A stretch of DNA of 64,000 bases from Ashinkailepas kermadecensis (taxonomy: Eukaryota; Arthropoda; Thecostraca; Neolepadidae): the NCBI GenBank assembly GCA_034440615.1, contig JAOTOM010003965.1:124001-188000 (forward strand), written 5' to 3'. This document shows positions 28,601 through 40,600 of this stretch, piece after piece; position 1 is the stretch's first letter, and each line of letters opens with the position of its first letter. The notes beneath the pieces were generated by a model, which saw nothing but the letters and a program-made list of their open reading frames with translations, did no database searches and had not been told where the DNA came from. The translations under genes and the position numbers were made by a program.

Positions 28601-31600
28601 TAAGCAGTCTTTCTTCACCAACAGGGTAGTAGAACACTGGAACCAGCTGCCAGGAACCATTGTCAGTAACAACACACTGAACATCTTTAAAAACGGCATA
28701 AACAATCATTATAAGAATAGGGGGTTTGTTTTTCTGTATTCCAGGGAGGGTTGATCGACAGGGAGGAGTTGGGAGTTGAGAGGAGTTTGAAATTGTTGAG
28801 TGTGTTATGCAATAGCAAGTGAGTCTCTTATTAAGTCTAAACGCTTTATAACTTTATATAGGGTGTACCTAGCAGTGGATTCAGCACCTTCCTTCGGGAT
28901 GTGATACTGATGAGATTGTCTATGGTAGCACAATGGGTATGATGGGAGGAGTTTGTAATTGTTGAGTGTATTATGCAATAGCAAGTGAGTCTCTTATTAA
29001 GTCTGAACGCTTTATGAATTTGTGCGGGGTGTGCCTAGCAGTGGATTCGGCACCTTCCTTCGGGATGTGATGCTGATGAGATTGTCTATGGTGGCACGAT
29101 GGGTGTGATGGGAGGAGCTTGTGATTGTTGAGGGTGTTATGCGGTAGCAAGTGAGTGGTGCTAGATAGGCTGGGATATATAGCTTCCTAGGAACTTGGGA
29201 TAAAGGATTGATTGGGGTGGGAGTATGTACATTCCTAGTACCTTTTCTAGATAGGCTTAACCCAGATGGGCCCCTGTGGCTCTTATTAAGCCTTAATACT
29301 TTATGACTTTATGACTTTATAACAAAGGTGAAACGGAGCATGCGTCGCATACCATTTCTGCCACCTTCATAAGAACAAATACGCTTGTTTGCCTTGTGCA
29401 AATGCCGTATCCTCTATGGCTGCTGCAAAGGTTAAAAAAGCTATTTTGAAGATACTTGAAGATATTTGAATATATGGCAGCGGGATCCCCTGGGTGTGGC
29501 CCTGCAAGCACACGTTTCACCATTGGCCCATCAGTGATGGGGATAATGGGCAGCGCAATACCAGCCCGGAGAGCTACCCGCAGCGAACTAGCTGCCCGAG
29601 CTGTCAAAGAAGCACCAGTTAAGCGACCGGTAGCTACCGACTAGCGGGACTACTAGCGGAATGCTGCTTGACTAGCGACTGGTGGCTACCGACTAGCTGG
29701 ACTAATAGCGGGACGCTACTGGACTAGCGACTGGTAATTATCGACTAGAAGGACTATCGACTTGCGAGACTGCTAGCGGGACGCTACTTGAAGTTCGGCG
29801 GCATGCACCGTTAGTCATGTTTCAGCTGAAGTGACGGTTGGATTGTGGATCAGTAGTGTCAATGATGCCGATGAAGTTCTTTCACCGGAATTGGGGAGTG
29901 GGGAGAGTTCACAAGGTGTTCAGACCCAGAATAACAGGTGCAAACCGGAGACCTAATGTTACATTTGCTTCGAACGGGAGCATAGGATCCCTCCCCGAAA
30001 GTCATGGATTTAGCACATGAGAGTGGTGGGGACGGCCAGCTACGGACCGGTGTGTGGCTTATTGCTCCCAGTGCCAGACCCAGTACCAGACCCAGTACCA
30101 GACCCAGTACCAGACCCAGTACCAGACCCAGTACCATTGACCGGTAGGTGACCCACTGTCCCAGTACCACTGACCGGTAGGTGACCCATTGTCTCAGTAC
30201 CACTGACCGGTAGGTGACCCATTGTCCCCGTACCACTGACCAATATGTGACCCATTGTCCCAGTACCACTCACCGGTAGATGAACCATTGTCCCAGTACC
30301 ACTTACCGGTAGGTGACCCACTGTCCCAGTACCACTGACCGGTAGGTGACCCATTGTCCCAGTACCACTGACCAATATGTGACCCATTGTCCCAGTACCA
30401 CTCCCCGGTAGATGAACCATTGTCCCAGTACCACTGATCGGTAGGTGACCCACTGCCCCAGTACCACTGACCGGTAGGTGACCCATTGTCCCAGTACCAC
30501 TGACCGGTAGGTAACCCACTGTCCCAGTACCACTGACCGGTAGGTGACCCATTGTCCCAGTACCACTCACCGGTAGATGAACCATTGTCCCAGTACCACT
30601 AACTGGTAGGTGATCCACTGTCCCAGTACCACTGACCGGCAGGTGACCCATTGTCCCAGTACCACTGACCGGTAGGTGACCCACTGTCCCAGTACCACTG
30701 ACCGGTAGATGACTATTGTCCCAGTACCACTCACCGGTAGATGAACCATTGTCCCAGTACCACTGGCCGGTAGGTGACCCACTGCCCCAGTACCACTGAC
30801 CGGTAGGTGACCCATTGTCCCAGTACCACTGGCCGGTAGGTGACCCACTGCCCCAGTACCACTGACCGGTAGGTGACCCATTGTTCCAGTACCACTGACC
30901 GGTGACGTTTTTGTAGTACGGAAGTGACCGGAAGATACTGTAGCTCGTAGAAACATTCTGCGCTGGGTTACGCTCTTGGGCACGAAGAAATCGAAGCATC
31001 CGTTCGCCAAGGCTGAAACATATGGTCGACATCATCACAAGATGGCATAGAGGTGCCAAACACAACACACATACAAGCATGCACACATACACACACCTAC
31101 ACACACGTGCTGATATATACCCCAGAGCTTCAGCTGATGTGCATTTCCGCAATATACGAGGGTTTGACGAGGGCTGGATGTCAGGCTTTCAACGAACCGC
31201 ATTTTCATGATCGTGCCCACCACCAGAGCCCGCCACCAGAGCCCGCCCCAAGAGCCCGCCACCAAACCCACCACCGGATCCACCACCAGACCAACCACCA
31301 GAGCCCGCCACCAGACCCACCACCAGAGCCCGCCACCACAGCCCACCACCAGAGCCCGCCACCAGAGTCCGCCACCAGAGCCCACCACCGGACCAACCAC
31401 CAGAGCCAGCCACCAGAGCCCGACACCAGAGCCCGTCACCAGAGCCCGCCACCAGAGCCCGTCACCAGACCCACCACCAGAGCCGCCACCAGAGCCCGTC
31501 ACCAGACCCACCACCAGAGCCGCCACCAGAGCCCGTCACCAGACCCACCACCAGAGCCGCCACCAGAGCCCGTCACCAGACCCACCACCAGAGCCGCCAC

Positions 31601-34600
31601 CAGAGCCCGTCACCAGACCCACCACCGGACCAGTCACCAGAGCCCGCCACCAGAGCCCGTCACCAGACCCACCACCAGAGCCGCCACCAGAGCCCGTCAC
31701 CAGAGCCGCCACCAGAGCCGCCACCAGAGCCCGTCACCAGACCCACCACCAGAGCCGCCACCAGAGCCCGTCACCAGACCCACCACCAGAGCCGCCACCA
31801 GAGCCCGTCACCAGACCCACCACCAGAGCCGCCACCAGAGCCCGTCACCAGACCCACCACCAGAGCCGCCACCAGAGCCCGTCACCAGAGCCGCCACCAG
31901 AGCCGCCACCAGAGCCCGTCACCAGACCCACCACCAGAGCCGCCACCAGAGCCCGTCACCAGAGCCCGTCACCAGACCCACCACCAGAGCCGCCACCAGA
32001 GCCCGTCACCAGAGCCGCCACCAGAGCCCGTCACCAGACCCACCACCAGAGCCGCCACCAGAGCCGCCACCAGAGCCCGTCACCAGACCCACCACCAGAG
32101 CCGCCACCAGAGCCCGTCACCAGAGCCGCCACCAGAGCCGCCACCAGAGCCCGTCACCAGACCCACCACCAGAGCCGCCACCAGAGCCCGTCACCAGACC
32201 CACCACCAGACCCACCACCGGAGCCGCCACCAGAGCCCGTCACCAGAGCTGCCACCAGAGCCCGTCACCAGACCCACCACCAGACCCACCACCAGAGCCG
32301 CCACCAGAGCCCGTCACCAGAGCCGCCACCAGAGCCCGTCACCAGACCCACCACCAGAGCCGCCACCAGAGCCCGTCACCAGACCCACCACCAGACCCAC
32401 CACCAGAGCCGCCACCAGAGCCCGTCACCAGAGCTGCCACCAGAGCCGCCACCAGAGCCCGTCACCAGACCCGCCACCAGAGCCCGTCACCAGACCCACC
32501 ACCAGACCCACCACCAGAGCCGCCACCAGAGCCCGTCAGCAGACCCACCACCAGAGCCGCCACCAGAGCCTGTCACCAGACCCACCACCAGAGCCGCCAC
32601 CAGAGCCCGTCACCAGACCCACCACCAGAGCCGCCACCAGAGCCCGTCACCAGACCCACCACCAGAGCCGCCACCAGAGCCCGTCAGCAGACCCACCACC
32701 AGAGCCGCCACCAGAGCCCGTCAGCAGACCCACCACCAGAGCCGCCACCAGAGCCCGTCACCAGACCCACCACCAGAGCTGCCACCAGAGCCCGTCACCA
32801 GACCCACCACCAGACCCACCACCAGAGCCGCCACCAGAGCCCGTCACCAGACCCACCACCAGACCCACCACCAGAGCCGCCACCAGAGCCCGTCACCAGA
32901 CCCACCACCAGAGCCGCCATCGACAGCAGCCTGCTGCTGCACATGTGAGTTACACGTTGGCACCTACACGCTGTGCTGTCGTTGCCGGTAGCATTTGCGA
33001 CTGGTCTTGGTATACACGTGTGGCCTAGGGCTGCGGCTGGCCTTGGTATACACGTGTGGCCTAGGGCTGCGGCTGGTCTTGGTATACACGTGTGGCCCAG
33101 GGCTGCGGCTGGCCTTGGTATACACGTGTGGCCCAGGGCTGCGGCTGGCCTTGGTATACACGTGTGGCCCAGGGCTGCGGCTGGCCTTGGCATACACGGG
33201 TGGCCCAGGGCTGCGGCTGGCCTTGGCATACACGTGTGGCCTAGGGCTGCGGCTGGCCTTGGTATACACGTGTGGCCCAGGGCTACGGCTGGCCTTGGTA
33301 TACACGTGTGGCCCAGGGCTGCGGCTGGCCTTGGCATACACGTGTGGCCCAGGGCTGCGGCTGGCCTTGGCATACACGGGTGGCACAGGGCTGCGGCTGG
33401 CCTTGGTATACACGGGTGGCACAGGGCTGCGGCTGGCCTTGGCATACACGGGTGGCCCAGGGCTGCGGCTGGCCTTGGTATACACGTGTGGCCCAGGGCT
33501 GCGGCTGGCCTTGGCATACACGGGTGGCCCAGGGCTGCGGCTGGCCTTGGTATACACGTGTGGCCCAGGGCTGCGGCTGGCCTTGGCATACACGGGTGGC
33601 ACAGGGCTGCGGCTGGTCTTGGTATACACGTGTGGCCCAGGGCTGCGGCTGGTCTTGGTATACACGTGTGGCCCAGGGCTGCGGCTGGTCTTGGTATACA
33701 CGTGTGGCCCAGGGCTGCGGCTGGCCTTGGTATACACGTGTGGCCCAGGGCTGCGGCTGGCCTTGGCATACACGTGTGGCCCAGGGCTGCGGCTGGCCTT
33801 GGTATACACGTGTGGCCCAGGGCTGCGGCTGGCCTTGGCATACACGGGTGGCCCAGGGCTGCGGCTGGCCTTGGTATACACGTGTGGCCCAGGGCTGCGG
33901 CTGGCCTTGGCATACACGGGTGGCCCAGGGCTGCGGCTGGCCTTGGTATACACGTGTGGCCCAGGGCTGCGGCTGGCCTTGGTATACACGGGTGGCCCAG
34001 GGCTGCGGCTGGCCTTGGCATACACGGGTGGCACAGGGCTGCGGCTGGCCTTGGCATACACGGGTGGCCCAGGGCTGCGGCTGGCCTTGGTATACACGTG
34101 TGGCCCAGGGCTGCGGCTGGCCTTGGTATACACGGGTGGCCCAGGGCTGCGGCTGGCCTTGGCATACACGTGTGGCCCAGGGCTGCGGCTGGCCTTGGTA
34201 TACACGTGTGGCCCAGGGCTGCGGCTGGCCTTGGCATACACGGGTGGCCCAGGGCTGCGGCTGGCCTTGGTATACACGTGTGGCCCAGGGCTGCGGCTGG
34301 CCTTGGTATACACGGGTGGCCCAGGGCTGCGGCTGGCCTTGGCATACACGGGTGGCACAGGGCTGCGGCTCTCATGATGTGAGTTTGCTGATGTCAGTGA
34401 CACAAGCGCGGGAAGGTTGCCATTAGTGGACCTCTGCCCAGTGGTGTCACCAGGGGTCTGGTGTCGAACAATGAGTTGGGGGGGGGGGCTAAAATGCACA
34501 AACTAGATTATGATGTAAAATTGGTAGGGAAAGGGTAGGTGAATTTTGCTTAAGCTATGCATGCCATTGTATTCCTTTCTCGCTACTTTTAAAATATACA

Positions 34601-37600
34601 TACAGGAGTCATCACATTTTTTAAACATAAGTGTTTTCCTCACCATTTTCACACGCCACCGTGACATAGCATGCATGCATTGAAAATAATGCAATATCGA
34701 AATACGCCAACATAAACTATCCAAGAACTGTTTAAAGCTACGGAGAGAGACTGGGAATTGGTGGGGAGGGGGAATTCTGTAGTTAGAGACAACCAACCGG
34801 ACTAGATGGGCTTTTTCGCACTTGTGTATGACAATGTCGAACCCTGCTGCACTCACCGCTGAACGGTGACTTCTTGGCAGTTGAATGTCCGCCGGTGGCC
34901 ACCGCCTGGAAATCTGAGCTGTTGATCTTTGGTAGCAGGAACAACTCCAACGTCACCGAATGTCCCAGGTTGTAATAGGACACGCAGATTCGCTCGGATG
35001 TTCCCGCAAGTAGCACCTTGGGGGCCGACAACAGGAAACCCCTGTCAAGTGAGATCTGAGTCAGAGTCGGAGTCACTTCCGGCGAGGTGCCGGCAGCTAG
35101 CGAGCATTGGGCGAAGGCGCCAGCAGCACACGCAAGAAGCGTCACGAAGGCTCGTGACATCCAAACTCTCGTCCTGGAAATCGGCCCTCGCACCGCACCG
35201 TTGATTGTCAGACAAAGGAAATAGCAGCCCTTTGCGGAGAACACTGCATGGCAAGGAGGCAGGGACGCGTCTCAAGATGTTAGCTATGCGGGCTCGGCCC
35301 CCACAGTCACAGCCCTGACCCCAGCACTTACACCAACATTATCATTGCCTGTGGGGGCCGGAGTCAGCTGGGCGGTGACGATGGCTCCCGCAGTAGTCAA
35401 TGGACACGGCCCCCGGACCAAAAATATCAAAGACGAGTCCCTGCAAGGCGGTGCTGAGGTGCAAAATGAGTTGGAGAAGTAAATATTTTGGGTGAAGTTG
35501 ATTGCAGCATTAAGTTCGGGTTGGAAATGCAAACTTAGTGATGCACATATGATAATGTTTAGTTAATGTCCTTTTAACAATACATTTACGATATTTTCGT
35601 TCTATAAGGTAGTATATGTACATACCACGTCGTGGGATGACCAGGAATATTTGCATATATACATTCACAAAATGCTAAGTGTAACACTAAAATACAGTAA
35701 CCGGGGCGGCATCATCAGGGGGGGGGGGGCACCTCCCCTGCCGTTAGCCATAGGGGTGTGGGACATATGGTTTGGCCCCCTGAAATCTGGAGAGGCTCTT
35801 TCCACAAGGAGCTAAGCAGGCTCAGGAGGCCCCAATACAGGCACGGAGGCTCCTGCACAGGGAACGAGGCGAAGCACGTACTTCAGTGCACGAGGCCCCA
35901 TGGTTTCATAGAGGATGTTCCCACGATGTAAGAGGACCGAAAATGGATTGGAAGGCAGAAGGAAATTATATGAGGCCTATAAGGCCGCACAGGCAGCCCC
36001 TAATATGAAAGAGGAGGTCCCGAAGCTGGTGGATAGGCCGCCAATGAATGAGATGAGGCCCCAAGACCCCAAGACCCACGGAGGCCCCAAGCTTCTAGTA
36101 CGGCATAGGAGGCCTCGGGAAGGCTAGGGAAGGCCTCAAAATCAAATAGAGAGATCTCAGGAAATGAGACGAGGTTCCCAAGGCGGTACAGGATAGGAGA
36201 TAGGAGATAGGGGATCGGTAAGGAGGCACATACATGGCATATGAGATATCCGGGAAACAAGGGGAGCAGCCACCCACACGGACAGAAAGGACCCAGTAGG
36301 GAAGACGAGGTCCCTATGATGGTACAGGAGGCCCTAATATGAACGAGTAGGTCCCGAACCAAAGGGGAGGCCACAAAACCGTCAGGGAAACATCAGGAAA
36401 TGAGACTAGGTCCCTGCCACTCCATAAGACTGTACAGGAGATATTTAGAATGACATAGGAAAACCCTGGTACTCAAGGGGAGGACGCCATGAAATAAAAC
36501 CAGGCCCCTAAGACGGAACGGGAGGCCCCAAATATGAATCGGATAGCCCTGGAACGCAAGGTAAGACCCCAAAGTTGGAAGGAAAGCCCCAAGAAATAAG
36601 ACGATAACTCTCAGACGGTACAGGAGGCTCCTGATATAAAAGAAGAGGCCCCCAGGACTCAAGGGGAGGCCCACAGGACGTAAGAGAGGCCTCCAAGATG
36701 AGGCCGCAGGAAACGAGACGGGACATTTACAAGATGCAGAATGCCCCTAATTTGAAAGAGGACGCCCAAGATGCAATAAGTGTCTATCCTTCCCCCCCCA
36801 GAAAGTGAGAGCTCTTTAAGATCGCATAAGAGGCCCCAATGTGTAAGAGGAGGCACCCAAGGTCGGCAGAGGCCCCAGGAAATCGGACGAGGCGCCTGAT
36901 TCAAGACCCTGAAAAGGAGGCCCACATTAATGCCGACTGTCAATGCAGTCAGCATTTGCAGTTCCGGTGCGCGCGGTAATTCTCTTTTCAGCAACGAATA
37001 GGTACAGTTCTATGAAAGCATGTAGCGCCCTTCAGTAAACGCTCCTCCTGAAACCCACCGGACAATGTGCCAGCCACACCAGAAATACACTCTCTGCACT
37101 CTGTCACACTCCATCACGAGGAAATTGGACCATGTTGCTCAGGTAGCTGCGGTGGTCTGCGTATTTTCACGGCTATCAACAACATTCCGCCATGCTACCA
37201 TGCCACTTCGACACTGCGTACAGTGGCCAAAAAATGTCCACTCATTTTTCATGCAGAGCAGTTTTCGCTAAAGTTGAGTTTGAGAAGTTGAAGTTCTCAT
37301 TACGCTGACCAGCAGTGACGGACCTTTCCATACCTTTGGGGACACTTGTGCCCCCCCCCAGTGTTGCTGAAGCTTAACATGGGATCCATGTGCGTTGACT
37401 GGATGCAATGACATGCAAAAAAAACATTTCTCTCGAATCATTTTGGAAAAGTTCCACCTGTGCTGGCCAGCTTTGGAGAAATCTTCCAACTTCTCTATAG
37501 GCCTCAGAATAATTGGAGGTGAGGTATTATTAACAGGATTAAAAATTCTGCTTTCGCAGCAGTGTAATGTGCATGTAAGGAGGTCAGAAATAACAAATGC

Positions 37601-40600
37601 ATGTGGTCATTATCGACAGACACGATACATGGATGATGATTCATTGCAGTCTCAATAGCAACTTTGGGCCACGTCTTGCAAGGTGAACGAGAAGTGTTCG
37701 ATACCTCCTGAAGAATCACCAGACCCTCACCTAATCCGGTATCCTTTTTTTGTTTACTATCTTCCCTGAGGTGTTTTCCTGGATGTCGCCGGGGAACATA
37801 AGCCTGTTTGTGCCCCTGAAAATTATCAGAGCGCACACAAAATGCGGCATGTCTCACGCACTATACAGCACCCACATACGCACAATCGATGCTGAATGGC
37901 GAGTTCCGTCGCGACGGCTGACGGAGCCAGCAGAAGTGTTACAAAATGGTGACGAGTCAACAAGTGCCCATCACTGGGTACTAGCCCATCACACCTAGCG
38001 CACGTCGAATGACGACGATTACGCGCACGCTTGTGGCGCACACAGATCCTCGGTCTCAGGTCAGGTCAGCGCACCATCCATGGTGCGGTCAGGTCAGGTC
38101 AGGTCAACTCAGGTCAGGTCAACTCAGGTCAGGTCAGGTCACACAGATCCTCGGTCTCAGGTCAGGTCAGCGCACCATCCATCAACTGTGTAATCCCATC
38201 ATGCACATTAGTAGGTCCCTCTCCCATTGTTTGCTGTGATTGCAATGTTTTAAAATGATCACAATTTCAGGACCATATTCTGTCAGGTGTATCCACGTAA
38301 GCAGGAAAATCAATTGGATGTCAGATCGCGTTGCCAAGCGTGACCTCCGTGACCATGAATGCACTTTTATATTCTGCCATGTTGTTCTTTGAATTGTTTG
38401 CTTTTCATTGCATCTGAAGTTTTCCACCTTCCGCAAGAGATACCTACATAACCTCCATTTTTAGGTCAGGTCACATTATTCCAAATGACCTCTTCAGACT
38501 GTGACGCAGATTACTGTACCACGATCGTGGTCCATATCTGAATAAAACTGCAGGAACACCATACTTTATAACAGCATGATGCTGCAGGAACAGATTTAGA
38601 CATCGTGCTTGCAAGTGGTAGGCCCTAAATGATTGTGTATCGGCATAAGACGCCTCAGGCGGCTGGACGAGCGACGGCAAGTGCTAAAAGCACAGCGTAG
38701 TCGAACCGCCGTGCATATTAGTCATAGGCGCAATTCCTCGAGTGTGGATACAGTCACGCGCCTTCAGGCATGTATGCGGGGCCAATGATTCCGGATGCGA
38801 AGCATTCACCCAGTTGCATTACCAAGAGCAGAAACAAAGAGCGGTCACCCAACTACAACTACCCAACTACAACACCCAACTACAACTACCCAACTACAAC
38901 ACCCAACTACAACTACCCAACTACAACACCCAACTACAACACCCAACTACAACACCCAACTACAACACCCAACTACAACTACCCAACTACAACACCCAAC
39001 TACAACACCCAACTACAACACCCAACTACAACACCCAACTACAACTACCCAACTACAACACCCAACTACAACACCCAACTACAACTACCCAACTATAACA
39101 CCCAACTACAACTACCCAACTACAACACCCAACTACAACACCCAACTACAACACCCAACTACAACACCCAACTACAACTACCCAACTACAACACCCAACT
39201 ACAACACCCAACTACAACACCCAACTACAACTACCCAACTACAACACCCAACTACAACTACCCAACTACAACACCCAACTTTCCAGCCGGCTAAGCAGCC
39301 AGACTGTGCCCAGATATAGTGATAGCGAACGGAAACAGCCGTGCCGTTCCATGTTTAGCGACGTCGGATACACCGCTGCACATGGCGGCTGGGGTGAAGC
39401 CGGCACTCTGGCTTCTGCTCGATGCCACCATCTCCTCTCCTGAAGCGATGTGCACGAGGTGACCTGAATGACGACATGTGGTCTATGACACACTGACGCC
39501 ACTCTGGCCGCCTGTGACCTTTGGTAGCCGCCTGTGCTGGTGGGCGTCAGCGGTAACCACCATATCCTGTTGGACCTGTCACATTGGCAGCAGCATCGCC
39601 ACCGTCATAGACCACCAGTGACAGCAGCACCAACTGCTCTGTCGAACATCTGATGCACGTGCGGGGTTAGGATCTCGTCTAGTCAGAGTATTGAGGAGGG
39701 GGGGGGGACAAAAGTTTTGTTGGGTTGCCAGCTGAACAAAATGTGAACCCCCACTGCTTTTGCGTCACATTGAAATCAAGCAATTCCATATTGCTAAATT
39801 CAGCATCGCTGGGGCAGGGGAAGATGGATCGAAATGGGGGTTGTGGTTTGTTATGTGGCTTCAAGGGCGCTTCAATCAGCTTTATGATCATTAGTGCCTG
39901 TAGCGTATATTTTAGTAGATCACGTCCGATGGAAACCATTGTCTTGGTGTGTACGTAGCCTGAAATCAAATGTTGGACAGGTTACGGAACAAGCGTCCGG
40001 AATATACCAGTTTTAACTTGTTCCCCAGGATGTCTATATATGTCAAACAGGCCATGTGGCCTCCACAAACAGGCCACGTGGCCTCCACAAAACAACCTGC
40101 GCTCTCGTGCGTTGCTCCCACGTGCATAACAAGTGGCTCATTGTGAGATCCCCAAACAGCGGACGAAACTGGCGGCGGCGAGTTAACGTTAGACCAGGCC
40201 CTATGTGACATCGTCACTCCAATGTGTGATCTGGGTCGGGGGAGCTGGACAGGACCACAAATTACAATCGCAACACAAATTACCGTCACCGTGATAACAG
40301 CACAGCTATAGACCGTCACCGTAATAGCAGTACAGCTATGGACTGTCACCGTGACAGCCGTACAACTATAGACCGTCACCGTGACAGCCGTACAGCTATA
40401 GACCGTCACCGTGACAGCCGTACAGCTATAGACCGTCACCGTGACAGCCGTACGACTATAGACCGTCACCGTGACAGCCGTACAACTATAGACGATCACC
40501 GTGACAGCCGTACAACTATAGACCGTCACCATGACAGCCGTACTGCTATAGACCGTCACCGTGACAGCCGTACAGCTATAGACCGTCACCGTGACAGCCG

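Noticed and set aside
31053..34499. Very long open frames (370-631 codons) across 30-34.5 kb on both strands
   Set aside because: They exist because repeat units are multiples of three without stops. They overlap in several frames at once and have no domain, start context or splice support.
34857..35160. ATG at 35160 as the A2M start
   Set aside because: It gives a signal-like peptide, but MG1 then begins late, and the exon at 42379-42458 joins in phase to give the usual short leader. Kept as an alternative only.
35332..35440. Exon-like piece with CCTTGCAG acceptor and GTAAGT donor in A2M intron 1
   Set aside because: Neither frame fits between exons 1 and 2 without breaking phase, and no likeness to a known domain was seen. 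It could be a non-coding or alternative exon.
36000..36994. Several 60-120 codon minus-strand frames in 36-37 kb
   Set aside because: They follow from the C/T-rich strand of a degenerate array and share no conserved pattern.
38052..38175. Telomere-like repeat
   Set aside because: The unit is AGGTC, not TTAGG, and is short and embedded in a duplicated flank.
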